DNA of 64,000 bases, taken from contig CM054179.1 of the NCBI GenBank assembly GCA_028829895.1, positions 104,991,875 to 105,055,874 on the forward strand. The letters are read 5' to 3'. The position numbers and the translations under genes are program-made. Shown piece by piece: positions 1 to 11,210 of this stretch. Below the pieces are notes generated by a model, which was not told the DNA's origin, made no database searches, and was given only the letters and a program-made list of their open reading frames with translations. Position 1 is the stretch's first letter, and each line of letters begins with the position of its first letter. The stretch is from Sinotaia quadrata (taxonomy: Eukaryota; Mollusca; Gastropoda; Architaenioglossa; Viviparidae).

Positions 1-301
1 GAGGTTCATTTTGAGCATAAAAGTTGTCGTGTTTAGAAGGTTCATTTTGAGTATACAATTTGTCGTGTTCAGAAGAATAGAGGTTCATTTTGAGTATACA
101 ATTTGTCGTGTTCAGAAGAATAGAGGTTCATTTTGAGTATAAAATTTGTCGTGTTTAGAAAGTTCATTTTGAGTATACAATTTGTCGTGTTCAGAAGAAT
201 AGAGGTTCATTTTGAGTATAAAATTTGTCGTGTTTAGAAGGTTCATTTTGAGTATACAATTTGTCGTGTTCAGAAGAATAGAGGTTCATTTTGAGTATAA
301 C
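1..301. repeat. Minisatellite, AT-rich, about seven units
   Basis: Units of about 38-43 bp begin GGTTCATTTTGAGTATA and continue into TTTGTCGTGTTCAGAA. Long units carry an extra AGAATAGA, so the array alternates between two unit lengths. It runs off the left edge and its full size is unknown. No coding potential is visible. Confidence 0.9.
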
Positions 302-817
302 AACTTCTTTTTGGAAGTCAGGAGTGTAAATTGTCATTTCGCATTACCCCATTATTTGAGGAATAGGTTCATGGGATAGAAATCACTGTTCTTTTATCTT
401 GAACTTACTGACAGACATTTGTTGTTTTATCTTGAACTTACTATTAGACATTGGCGAACACAAAAGCAAATGATAAATCCATGGGCTTCAGTAATTGTAA
501 AATTTTTTTAAAATTTGAAAGCGAGTGATTGTGTCCAGTGGTCAAGAAAAGGGTAGAGCTGGTAATGCCAGCCTGGTGCAGTTAATCAGAGATCAGTAAT
601 TAGAGTTCTGTTAATTAGATATCAGTAATTACAGATCAGTTAATTAGAGATCAGTAATTAGAGTTCAGTAATTCGTGGGGATATCGACCAGCACATAGGT
701 TAGTGCTCACCACCATTGCTCTTCCGGGTCAAGAGTGCAATTCTTCACTTTCACGTCAAATAACGTTTGATTGCGCATGTTTTCTTTACACTTACATTTT
801 CTTTCTTTCTCTGACAG
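302..817. other. Gene-free stretch with a small AT repeat; upstream part of the secreted-peptide gene
   Basis: No open frame is visible. Positions 578-672 hold short degenerate copies of ATCAGTAATTAGAG. A pyrimidine-rich tract ending in CTGACAG at 811-817 looks like the acceptor of the exon that carries the downstream small gene, so part of this stretch is probably intron or promoter. Confidence 0.5.
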
Positions 818-983
818 GTCCTGGCTAGAAGAAGTATATGTATATGAATAATAGGTCTGCCATCTACTCCTTGTCATCTACACCACCGAAAAGCCATATA
901 ATATATATATCCTTTAAATTGAAAAGCATCTGAGAAAGGAATATTTTTTAAAATTAAATTGAAAACAAAATCGAAAGATCAAG
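818..983 (+). other. Predicted 5' untranslated part of the secreted-peptide exon
   Basis: The stretch lies between the acceptor at 816-817 and the ATG at 984. It contains no earlier ATG in frame with the peptide. An upstream non-coding exon is implied but I could not place it. Confidence 0.4.
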
Positions 984-1244
984 ATGTCATGTCAACTTCA
1001 AGCTCCCTTCATAGGATTGGTTGTTATGTCATTAATCATGACGGCCACAACAATGCCGTCACAAGCTTACAAAGGCCCCATGTGCACCCCTTGCCAAATC
1101 GGGGCGCTGACGTACTTGACATTCCGACTGCGCTACCTGGGAGCCTGCCTGGTGTGTGGAGAGTTCTATGGGTCAGAGGTTGAACACTGTTGCATGTGTT
1201 ACGAGGCTTGGTTCAAAGACTGCCTAGTCGCCACTGGCGTATAA
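984..1244 (+). CDS. Small secreted 8-cysteine peptide, family not recognised
   Basis: This is an 86-residue frame. Residues 1-28 look like a signal peptide: a hydrophobic core (FIGLVVMSLIMTATTM) followed by PSQA as a cleavage site. The mature part of about 58 residues has eight cysteines arranged C-x2-C, C-x2-C, CC-x-C and a final C, enough for four disulfides, and includes LGACLVC and EHCCMC. It has no dibasic sites or amidation Gly, so it looks like one folded peptide rather than a multi-copy neuropeptide precursor. A good acceptor (CTGACAG) lies at 811-817, so the exon probably starts at 818. An AATAAA at 1290-1295 follows the stop by about 45 bases, which fits a compact gene with this as its only coding exon. 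The role could be hormone-like, defensive or toxin-like; the sequence does not decide. A second overlapping frame from 959 is a shadow. Confidence 0.65.
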   Translation: MSCQLQAPFIGLVVMSLIMTATTMPSQAYKGPMCTPCQIGALTYLTFRLRYLGACLVCGEFYGSEVEHCCMCYEAWFKDCLVATGV

Positions 1245-1289
1245 ATGTTAAGCTGCGTCACATGTTCACCTCGCGTCTGATCTGACGCT

Positions 1290-1295
1290 AATAAA
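1290..1295 (+). terminator. AATAAA polyadenylation signal
   Basis: A canonical AATAAA sits about 45 bases after the TAA of the secreted-peptide frame on the same strand. Confidence 0.6.
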
Positions 1296-1639
1296 TGCTG
1301 CATTCACACTGACCGGATGTTGTGTTTGTCTTTGCGGTTTGTCACGTGAAATGGAGTGACGTCCAGCGCTAATGTGGAGAGAGGCTTGTAACATATTTTG
1401 TGACATACATGTGTTTATGTGGATTTTGTTTGTAAATGTTTAGAATTATACATTTAATAACAAACTCAATTCCTTTCTCCATGGCTGGTGTGCTAAATAA
1501 GCTTTGAAATCGTTATTTTTCCAGTGTTGTTAAATATCTAATAGAACATTAACATTTCTTTTCCTAAAAAAGAATAAAGTGCCAACCTGTTAAATATAAA
1601 CTAAAAGTTGAAACTACAACAAATGATTTTTCCAAATTG

Positions 1640-2090
1640 GTTGGAATTAGTACGACAGACAAGACTGTAAGCATATGATAGACATAGCTGTAAGCTGTGA
1701 TAAATAAGGCTGTAAGCTTTGACTGATAGACTCGGCTGTAAGTATGACAAATAAAACTGTAAGCTATTACAGACAGACATGGCTGTACATGGTTGATAAA
1801 CAAAGCTGTAAGCTATGACAGACAAAGTTGTAACTATAACAGACAAAGCTCTAAGGTATGAGAGACAAAGTAACTATAACAGATAAGGATGTAAGCTATG
1901 ACAGATAAACTCATCTGTAAACTATAACAGACAGACAATGCTTATGTTATGACAGACAAAGCTATAAGCTACGACAGTCAGACAAGGCTGTAATCTATGA
2001 CAAACATACAAAGCTGTATCTATAACACACAAGGCTGTAAGCTATGACAGACAATTTGTAAGCTACAACAGATGAAACTGTGATCAATGT
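1640..2090. repeat. Degenerate minisatellite, about 20-bp unit
   Basis: Many imperfect copies of GGCTGTAAGCTATGACAGACA run through the stretch, with indels between units. Open frames across it on the minus strand are repeat translations and not genes. Confidence 0.8.
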
Positions 2091-2149
2091 GCAGATTATG
2101 ATCCACAATGTATATAAGAGAGAAATAAAACACTCCATGAATCTCACAG

Positions 2150-2920
2150 ACAACCAGTTATATATTTACGACTTTCATAACGAAACACGCCATATAATGA
2201 TAGTTCTCATAGCGAAACAACCATCCATTCTTTTAACGAAACACATCATGCATTATTAGATCTCACCAAAAAAAAAAAAGCCATTCATTGACTCTCATAA
2301 TGAAACACGCCACGTGTTGATGATTCTTATAATGAAGCAGTCGTATATTGTCAACACTTAACGAAAGACGCTATCTTGAACGAGAAGATGAGTCGGTGAA
2401 GAGAATCCCATTGACCAAGGGGGTCTCGAACCCATGACTCGAACTTCTACAAGACATTCCAGTTCCTAAACATCTCGACCACATAGTAACCCAAGTCAAC
2501 GGAACACGTCCTATTTTGACCACTCTCGTCACGAAACGCGCTTCTGACGAATCTAAAAACAAACACTCAAAATAGTGATTAACGAAATACGTAGAATATG
2601 GACGGCCCTCATAACGAAACACTAAATATACTGACAACCCTCATAACGAAACACGCAATATTGTGCCGACCCGCATAACGAAACACGTAATATAGTACCG
2701 ACCCTCGTAATGAAACACGAAAATAGTGACGACCCTCATAACGAAACACATTATATAGTGATGACTCTCATAACGAAATACGTAATATAGTGATGACTCA
2801 TAACGAAGCACCTAATATAGTGACGACTCTCATAACGAAACACGTAATATAGTGACGACTCTCATAACGAAACACGTAATATAATGGCGACTTTCCAAAC
2901 GAAAAAATGACATATACTGA
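2150..2920. repeat. Degenerate minisatellite, about 32-bp unit
   Basis: The unit is close to CTCATAACGAAACACGTAAT followed by ATAGTGACGA. Copies are clearest at 2620-2910 and more decayed at 2160-2370. A tRNA-like insertion interrupts the array at about 2400-2505. Confidence 0.8.
2405..2495 (-). repeat. tRNA-derived SINE fragment or tRNA pseudogene
   Basis: The minus strand carries an A-box-like TGGTCGAGATGTTTAGG and, about 40 bases on, a B-box GGTTCGAGACC. These are in tRNA order and spacing, but a full cloverleaf with an acceptor stem is not evident. It interrupts the surrounding minisatellite, as an insertion would. Confidence 0.4.
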
Positions 2921-2939
2921 CTCAATAAAACATGCCATG

Positions 2940-3200
2940 TACTGACCAGTTTGTGTTTCTTATGTTTTATAAGTTGTTATTTGCTGTTATGTTATCATCA
3001 AGAGCTTTGCGCTGGCAAATGTGGATATTTGTGTTTCTCATGTTTTATAAGTTTGCGCTGGCAAATGTGGATATTATGTTTTATGAGTTGTTATTTGTTT
3101 TTGTGTTGTCTTCAAAAGTTTTTCGCTGACATATGTGGATATTTGTGTTTCTTATGTTTTATGAGTTGTTATTTACTGTTGTCGGTTATATATCACTCGC
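2940..3200. repeat. Three imperfect direct repeats
   Basis: TTTGTGTTTCTTATGTTTTA followed by a related TGTTATTTGCTGTT and GCTGGCAAATGTGGATAT recurs three times at 60-110 base spacing. Open frames across it are repeat translations. Confidence 0.65.
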
Positions 3201-4616
3201 AGATAATTTTAAGACTGTTACTTTGATTCGCCAGCGCTTTGCTTTGTCCTGTGGCACACAGACATAATGATGAATATGACCTGCGGATAAAGTGACAAGA
3301 AGCATTTAATTAACACTCTTTCTTTTTTTTATTTTTCGTGTGCACCTTTTGTCTTTCGAATAGCTCTCGCTCTCTCTGACTTCCTCTGTCCCTCATTTTG
3401 TTTCTCTTTTTGTATCTCTGTTCTGTATGTCGCTCACTGTGTCTGCACCTCTCCGTCTTTCTGTGTGCGTCTTTCTTTCGTTAACCTTCGAATCACGCTC
3501 TCTCTCCCCCCTCCCGCTAACAAATTCACATTATTTAGACATTGCGTCTAGTTAAAAAATACACATTCTTTTTCTTGTTAACCCCATTGTCTCTAGTTTA
3601 AATACTCATTCTTTTTCTTGCTAACCCCATTTGTAGGTCAGTAAGTCGTAAAGACATGGCAACCCCTAAACTTAAATTACGTTTCTTCAAATCAATATGA
3701 GACGTGACTTTTATCGAAAGTTAAATACGTCACTGGCGAAGACTAGAAGCCAGGAGATAGATTAAAACTTTTATTACTTTTGTAGCGCCTACAAGATTTT
3801 GTACAAATTGAGTTTTCTATCTTTATAGCTTTCAGTTAATGTAGTTTTAAGTTGAACAATAAACCTTCTATTAGTCTACGCGTTTCTTACCCTAAGACTG
3901 ACGATTATAAATTCTGACAGAATTCCTGAAATTACCAGACAAACTTTTCTTGCTCTATGTATAGCTCGTGTCAGACTATGATATATAAATGGGTGAGTAA
4001 AAATACAGAATTACGCCTGTCTCGAAATTACCAGATAACTTCTCTTGCTGTATGTAGCCTCGTGTCAGATGTATTCATGGGTGAATGAAAACAGAGAGAC
4101 GTTGGTTTCGTGTGCTACATTCACTCCAATGTGTCTCACTGCTCAAAGGCACGTGTACAGTCACAAAGCGACGTGACTGGTCACTCACTGACAGACTGAT
4201 AGACAGATATAGGCTTGTCCAACCCCCCCCCCCCCACCACCACCACAATCAGTCATGCCCAGACAGGTATACTCAAGTTGATAAACAGAAAAATCTGATG
4301 AATGAATTGGTGACATTTAATGTGTAACAAAAAGGCGAAAATTGAAACTGATGGCTGCTTACAGACATTATAACAAACACAAAGTAATGTTATGGATGTC
4401 TATATAAACAATATTATTATATGCATTTAGTTTTCTGAGAGTTGGCTGTGTTAAGTGAACACAGTTGATGAAAGTCCATAAAGTTACATACTCCAAACAT
4501 AACTTGCAAGTTTATCTCCACTGGGGAGGATGATTTTGCAGTAAGGTTATCTCTTCTGGGAAAGATATTCTTAAACCCAATACAGTCTAATATACCAGGG
4601 TTGCTGAATGAGGATG
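3201..4616. other. Gene-free stretch with pyrimidine tract and local duplication
   Basis: Positions 3320-3540 are rich in CT on the plus strand. Positions 3925-4095 hold two copies of a roughly 100-bp unit containing GAAATTACCAGA and TCGTGTCAGA. A run of C lies at 4223-4236. No gene is supported; the open frame at 4085-4327 spans the C run and resembles nothing I know. Confidence 0.5.
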
Positions 4617-4895
4617 AGTGACTGACAGCTAAGCCTAAGATGAAGTAGACTGACAGCTAAGCCTAAGATGAAGTAGACTGACAGCTAAGCCTAAGATGAG
4701 TAGAGTGACAGTTAGGCCTAAGATGAAGTAGACTGACAGTTAGGCCTAAGATGAAGTAGACTGACAGTTAGGCCTAAGATGAAGTAGACTGACAGTTAGG
4801 CCTAAGATGAAGTAAACTGACAGTTAGGCCTAAGATGAGTAGAGTGACAGTTAGGCCTAAGATGAAGTAGACTGACAGCTGGCCTAAGATAAAGT
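4617..4895. repeat. 28-bp minisatellite, about ten units
   Basis: Tandem copies of GACTGACAGTTAGGCCTAAG plus ATGAAGTA follow with an exact 28-base period. Some units are shortened (GATGAGTAGAGTGACAG). The copies are very similar, so the array is young. Confidence 0.9.
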
Positions 4896-5593
4896 AGATT
4901 GGTTCCAAGATAATAGTACAGGTCTGGAATGTAGCGGATTGCTTTCACCATAACTAAGTCAAACAATAACCAAAGTCTGTAACAGTTTAACAGTACTTAA
5001 ACTACTGTGTAAGTACAATAGAAATGTCTCCAGCTAAAAATCGATCACCCCACCCCACCACCCCGATCCCAGTGAATCAAGTTTATTGCGCACGTATTCA
5101 CTATCCTCTATGAAATGGTGGTGTCCTGATTATTTACATTTGACTATATATACGATTTCAGATGGAAACGGTAGAGCCTTCTCTTCATTTCTGGGTTTTA
5201 AAATCATGACGTAATAAAATAATAGCGTGCATACGTGGACTGTGGTTGGGCACTTCCAGAACTTCTAAGACTGTGCCAAAGCTATATATCCTGCATATCC
5301 TGTTAGCATATATTAAGTACAATAAGGTCATGCCTGGCAATGCAGGCTTCACACACATTTCTAGGAAATGGCCTCACAATTCATAGACACGAAAGGAAAC
5401 TGTTCAGTGTTAAACCAGTATCAAGTCTCGTGATTGTTCAAAATAATTGAATGGGGGCGGGATTTCTTACATAAAATATTCTGTCAAGAATTGGTTATAT
5501 TGCACAAGACATTAAACAAGTAAAATTTTGTTTTTAAAAGCATTATTAGTGTAGCTAATAACTCCAAATAAATGTCTGAAATAACCAATCAAT
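4896..5593. other. No gene seen
   Basis: Unique AT-rich sequence with a C-rich patch at 5045-5065. I see no supported feature. Confidence 0.5.
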
Positions 5594-5597
5594 AACA

Positions 5598-5694
<97 letters not shown>
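5594..5694. repeat. (CA)n microsatellite, about 50 repeats
   Basis: A nearly pure CA dinucleotide tract of about 100 bases. Confidence 0.97.
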
Positions 5695-5696
<2 letters not shown>

Positions 5697-6119
5697 ATCT
5701 GTTGCAACTGCACAATTTATGAGCAGTGTTGGATTTTTTTGATTTTTTTTGTTTTTTTGGGGGGTGTATTGAAGTGAAATGTCATTTTAACATTTAATTT
5801 AGTTACTTAAGTTGTGAAAAATGTCAGGATCATAATATAATTATAACACTTGATACAGAGATGTGCATATTACAGATAAAAATCAAAGCTTGTCTGGTGT
5901 AATATTTGATTATCTACACCATGTTGTTTTAGTGAAGAAAGTAAAGTAATCATAAAACAATGTTACAATCACTCTAGTTCCTGTGAAATAAAAAAAATAT
6001 TTGAACAATTTGAAAATCAAAAAAGCCCCTGCATTACTTATATTAGATCAGTGACTACCGTAAACACCCTATGTTTCCAGTGCACATGTACTTAACTTCA
6101 CATCGGAAAAAAGTGGTCG

Positions 6120-6330
6120 TACTTTCCCAATCTATCAGTTCCGTAATTAATCAGTCCCCTGTTCAGTCCATATGAATATTTCCCTATTTATAAATTAAGT
6201 AATTAATCAGTCTCACTTTGATATTTTCTTATGATTAAGTCTATAATTAATTAATCCCCACTTCAGTCTGTATGGTATTTTCCTATAATCAAGTCTATAA
6301 CTAATCAATCCCTTCTTCAGTCTTACCCTG
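6120..6330. repeat. Degenerate about 60-bp repeat, three copies
   Basis: The pattern TAATTAATCAGTC, CTTCAGTC and TATTTTCCTAT recurs three times. The copies are old and divergent. Confidence 0.5.
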
Positions 6331-6390
6331 GGGATTCTTTTGTTTATTTTTATAATCTCGTGTTTTCATACATCGTAAATTTTCAGAAGC

Positions 6391-6562
6391 TTGCACGTCA
6401 TAGTTTACTTTGAGCATGCACGTCATAGTTTACTTTGAGCATGCACGTCATAGTTTACTTTAAGCATGCACGTCATAGTTTACTTTGAGCATGCACGTCA
6501 TAGTTTACTTTGAGCATGCATGTCATAGTTTACTTTGAGCATGCACGTCATAGTTTACTTTG
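6391..6562. repeat. 25-bp minisatellite, seven units
   Basis: GCACGTCATAGTTTACTTTG plus AGCAT repeats with an exact 25-base period and at most one change per unit. Confidence 0.92.
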
Positions 6563-8256
6563 CACAACACACTGACACGAATATGTTTTCGAACGTCATA
6601 GGTTACACAAGTGATACATTAAAAAAATATATATCTCACTGTGACAAACAGTGACAACAAATGTTTCTGAAAATATTAATCACACCAACAAACACACACA
6701 TAAACAATGGACACTACCACTAGTAACGTGCACTCCTCACAATACAGCCGAACAACATCAAGGTAATTATTTTCTGACTCCGATCGACTGACTGCTATCA
6801 ATATGCTAAACGTTTCTGCCAGTTTGTAAATGAAAACTCAAAAAGTTAAACTGTAAAATAAAAATAATAATACTTTTATTTTGTAATGAATTGTAATTTG
6901 AAAATAAAATGTTTTGTAATAATACGCTGTGAAATTGCATTTCAATTAACGTGAACAAATGTACTAAAGAAACCAGTTTATGAGCTAAAGAATGGATTGT
7001 AATAATTTTTATTAGAATATTTTCAAATGTTTGTATAATTACTAATGATAAGAAAATGTGTTTATAATATTTCTTTAAATAGAGTTTTAATAATCTATAA
7101 TGACTTATTAAATAATGTTAATAATTTCAGACGTAATTATAACAATACTAATTTAATATCCTTCTGGATAATGGAAAAAAGAAGGGGTGGTGGGACTTTA
7201 ATATATCGGTTCTAACTCTTTTATCCAGGTAAATTTTAAATTGTGTCCTGGTCTTATTTTTACTCGACCCAACAAGAAGTCTGAATAGAAGGAAGATAAT
7301 ATGTCCGTGTTGTTTTGATTTAATTTTATTTATTTATTATTTTTAAGTTTAATTAAGAGCCTTTTTTTCCAAATGTGCTAGTAAATCAGAATCAGGCACC
7401 AAGGGGTCAGTGTTCACACAACAGGCTGGACTGTACAACCTGTCAACCAATTGGGGAGACAAGTGTGAATGTCGATGTCGGAATCTGGACTGAGACTTGA
7501 CTGAAAGAATTTAATGAAAACATTTTTTGTAGCGCACACCGCAGAGTGTACAAGAAAACTCAATGCAAGCTTCTTATCTTTAACCAGATCTACACGAGTC
7601 AAAGAACCTATACTGGCAAAAACATACACTCATTTCCGGTGAGGGGAGCTGCAGGCAAAGGGTATAACTAATTATCGTTAATGGAATTCTTAAAAGTACG
7701 CGTCCTTTTTCCAGACAAAGAAAAACATTGCCAATAGACTCGTTTACAATTATTTTTCTTTTTATTAATTCTTTACTTAAATTTCTAAACGATATGGAAG
7801 AAGACAATTATTTCTTTATTTTTGGAAGGGCGGGGGGGGGGGGGGGAGGGGAGGGAGGACAGTAGAAAACACCTCACCATCATCAACAAAATTCACAAAA
7901 TAAGTTAAATTGACGAATTTTTGAAAAGTGCTTCAGTCCTCAAGGCATAAATCATTGTTTTCATAATATGTTAAAACTACAGTAAAACATTTAATCAAAT
8001 TCTATCTGAAATGCAATGACCTGCAGTTCACTTGCAAAGTTCCAAATTGTTTAGTAAAAAGGAAAGAGATTGTTGTTCAATCTGGCTGTGCTGTTTTAAG
8101 TTCGGGAAATGGCTTCCGTCCATTGACCATTGTTACGAAAGCTTTCTGGCTGCATGGAAAACTCACTTCTAAACAAAATTAAGAGTGGACTTTGAAAGTA
8201 TTTTCTCACATTAACAATCACGTTTGTTGTACATTTTCTTCCTAACTTCCAAATAA
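6563..8256. other. No gene seen; G-run at 7830-7860
   Basis: AT-rich unique sequence. A purine run dominated by G lies at 7827-7860. Minus-strand open frames at 7414-7807 overlap one another and show no domain, so I do not call them. Confidence 0.5.
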
Positions 8257-8397
8257 TGTTAACATTAATTTGACGTAGGTGACACGACTTAGTGTACCAC
8301 AAACAGCAATAGATTTCTAATGTTAACATTAATTTGGCGTACACAACACGACTTGACTCACTGTACCTCAAACAACAATACATTTCTAATATTAAAT
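8257..8397. repeat. Direct repeat of about 70 bp, two copies
   Basis: TCTAATGTTAACATTAATTT followed by ACACGACT, TGTACC and CAAACA occurs twice, with a third start at 8384. Confidence 0.65.
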
Positions 8398-8691
8398 CGA
8401 CACGGGAGTATGCTGCCAGTATTACTAGTTTTCCAACAACTGAACATAGCTAGTTATTCTATGGCACTAACAACACCTGCCTAGTCTTTATTGTGAACAA
8501 ATAATAAAAGTTTTCTAGTATGTAATATAGTACAAACAAAATATATCAGGGGTGCACTGAAGGCGGAGCTATCAAGATGCGAAACGCGAGATCTAAGGTC
8601 GGATCTGCTCTGACAAAGTGTTTTGAAGGCCTGAGATTCTAAAGATGAATTAAATGTCGGAAAGCTACCCCTCGAACTTGTTTGGTCAATT

Positions 8692-8725
8692 TGTGTGTGT
8701 GTGCGCGCGCGCGCGCGCGTGCGAG
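8692..8725. repeat. Mixed (GT)n(GC)n microsatellite
   Basis: About 34 bases of alternating purine and pyrimidine, first GT and then GC. Such tracts can adopt Z-DNA. Confidence 0.9.
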
Positions 8726-8773
8726 AGAATCAGAGACCTATTTATTTCGAAGCACCTCTTAAGAAATATAAGG

Positions 8774-8984
8774 CAGGGGTGCACAAAATTTATATATATA
8801 TATAGGCCAGAGGGCCAAATTTCCAATTGAAAGCGCATGGAGGGCCGCCACATGGATGGCTCAGTAGAAAAAAACAACACAGATAATGAAATAATGTGCT
8901 TTACATTCATATTAATGGTAACATACAAAAGTCCTCTGGGAGCCGCATACAGGCCTGTCTCGGGCCGCGGTTTGTGCACCCCTG
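8774..8984. mobile_element. hAT-type MITE, 211 bp, intact ends and target duplication
   Basis: The ends are inverted repeats: CAGGGGTGCACAAA on the left and TTTGTGCACCCCTG on the right. Both sides are flanked by the same eight bases, ATATAAGG (8766-8773 and 8985-8992). CAGGGGTG termini with an 8-bp target duplication are hallmarks of hAT elements. The interior has GGCC-rich patches near each end and no transposase frame, so it is a non-autonomous copy. The perfect duplication implies fairly recent insertion. Confidence 0.9.
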
Positions 8985-8992
8985 ATATAAGG

Positions 8993-9985
8993 GTAGCAAT
9001 AATTTTCTTTCTTTCTTTTAAAAAAAAAATTTATGAAGTACTACCTTCCCTTTGACATTACTGGTCTGGTCTTGCCAATTAGGCCACATGTACGACGTGC
9101 ACATACACACATGCAATATCAATAAAAATAAATAAATAAATAAATAGTACAGAGAAGTTACAATGCTGTTTAATGCAGTACTTGAAAACAGAAACTGTAC
9201 AAAAACAAATGTATACAAAATAGTCCAAAAGCATTGTATTAATGTGACTTATTTACACCCCTTTATACAAGTCACATTTTCTTGTAATAAGAATCAGTTC
9301 ATTGTAGTATTCTATGTATAATAATAATCATTCATATTAACACCTACTGTTGACAACTTCTTAATGCTTGAAACAAAAAGTATAAATTTAATTTTATTTT
9401 ACATATATCTTTTTGTTTTCAAATTCAAATTCAATACATACACGTCAATTAAAATAAATCACAATGAATTAAATGTCAACAATATCAGGCACGCAATGTG
9501 ACCAATTATATTTGGTTCTTGGATTTTCAACATTTTTATGCAAATTAAATTGAAGAAAAAAAAAATGTAGCAATGGTATGAACTGCAACTCATAAGACCT
9601 TTTGACTCGTTTCTGCATTCATGGAAACTGGTGCCAAAGAAAACACAAGATCACATCAGTAATATAAAATCTAGGTATCAGTGACAAACTGGAAAATCAT
9701 CCTTACATGCAATAAAAAAAAAAAAAGCAAACTGTTAGCATACCAATAAAGTGCTATCTTCCAAGAAAAAATGCCCTATCACCAGTGCTTTTCTGTTCTG
9801 CCATAAATCCTCTGTCATCAACAACAAAATAAAGCAGGATTAGGATACAAAAATAAGAATGAATAATGGGCCAGTTAATTAGCAATCTACTGTATATGGA
9901 TGATCTCAGGCTGTTTGAAAAACTAAACTGAAAATGACATTCTCTAAATAGCACTATCAGCATTTTCAGTGAAACCATTCAGAAA
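8993..9985. other. No gene seen
   Basis: AT-rich unique sequence with a short (AAAT)n tract at 9122-9147. No supported coding region. Confidence 0.5.
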
Positions 9986-9989
9986 AAAA

Positions 9990-11210
9990 CGTGTCTGAAC
10001 ATTGTGGGTCATATCTTTAACCAGCTACACAAGGCATATTAAAGATCGAACAGCAAATGAGACCAATGAAAGGAAAGGAAAACTAGAAATGTACTAACAT
10101 TACACCCAAAAGCAGACGTGGACAGACACTATGAATCTTGGAAATGTGAGGTGGAGGACTCAGAAAAATCAAAAGCTGACACTGAGGAAGAGGTCATCGG
10201 TAATGCCAAATACACCGGGGATACGAACAACGAGGAGCCAGTGATAGAAACAGTGAAACTCGTGGTTGCAAACAAAGTTACATAAAATAAGACAACACAA
10301 CAAGCATCAGCAAAACAAAGTGGACTCAGAAACTCTTCCATGACTAAAAAATGAAACATGAAGACATTCCAAGAGATAGTTTTGATGGACAAGGTTACAA
10401 GCCGAACTCGAACTACTCATCACTGACATGCAAAATCAATCGCTAAATTACAAAATTTCACATGGCAACACTTTTGAGGATTTCAAAGGATCCCAAATAC
10501 CAACACTGCAAGAGCATGAATAAAAACAGAAATGATATATCACTCAGATGTCATTCTCAAACTGGAATAGAATACATCAAAAGGCACAATGCAGTGGCAA
10601 AACTCCTAAAACGGTGTGAAAGCTTAAGAATTTAAACTCAGCCATCAGCATGTCACTGAAACAGAAGCAGTCAAAGCATTGCGGAAGTTCTGAAATAAAA
10701 ACAGTCCCATATGGAGACCGACAAAAAATTCTCAACACAAAGGACAGGACAGAGACATCATTGGTTGTTGTACCAAATGACAGAACAGAGACATCATTGG
10801 TTGTTGTATCAAATGACAGGACAAAGACATCATTGGTTGTTGTACCAAATGACAGGACAGAGACATCATTGGTTGTTGTACCAAATGACAGGTCAGAGAC
10901 ATCATTGGTTGTTGTACCAAATGACAGGACAGAGACATCATTGGTTGTTGTACCAAATGACAGAACAAAACAACAAAATGAAAGGTAAGGACTGAATATA
11001 CCAGGATCACAGACAAATCCAAAGACAATGGAATGAAAGAGCAGAAGTGATACCAGTAGTAACAGGGGCTCTACGAAACACATCTGAGCAGGTAGGTTGT
11101 TTGAATAAACTGCTAGGAAACCACACACTTGTTCCACTAACAACAGAAAAACTTCATGGAAGTGCCTACATCCTTCATAAATCCTTGAATTTCAACAGTT
11201 AGATGTTGTG
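9990..11210 (+). pseudogene. Decayed LINE (non-LTR retrotransposon) reverse-transcriptase C-terminal region
   Basis: Read on the plus strand across several frame changes, the stretch keeps motifs in the order I know from the C-terminal part of LINE reverse transcriptases. Around 10095 it reads LTLHPKADVDRHY. Around 10535 it reads GIEYIKRHNAVAKLLKR. Around 10700-10760 it reads TVPYGDRQKILN then TETSLVVVPND. At about 11000-11090 it reads IYQDHRQIQRQWN then ERAEVIPVVTGALRN. At 11110-11200 it reads LLGNHTLVP and LHGSAYILHKSLN. Stops and frameshifts separate these blocks, so the element is dead. The family resemblance is from memory and the clade is not assigned. The catalytic region and 5' part are not seen upstream, consistent with 5' truncation. 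Confidence 0.65.
10755..10972 (+). repeat. 36-bp in-frame minisatellite inside the LINE remnant, six units
   Basis: GACATCATTGGTTGTTGTAC plus CAAATGACAGGACAGA repeats with an exact 36-base period. Thirty-six bases is twelve codons, so the plus-strand frame translates as repeats of DRTETSLVVVPN. All frames across it are open simply because the unit lacks stops. Confidence 0.9.

Noticed and set aside
1..301. CRISPR-like array
   Set aside because: The units are directly adjacent with no unique spacers, and the window is a eukaryotic genome.
1564..1846. Two minus-strand frames of about 80 codons
   Set aside because: They run through a degenerate tandem repeat and show repeated YSL/YHS-type motifs only.
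5512..5694. 60-codon frame of alternating Cys and Val
   Set aside because: Translation of a CA microsatellite.
8692..8979. Frames on both strands over the MITE
   Set aside because: They span the inverted-repeat element and a GT/GC tract; no coding family is recognisable.
10577..11143. 188-codon minus-strand frame
   Set aside because: It lies over the 36-bp array antisense to the LINE motifs; openness comes from the stop-free repeat unit.
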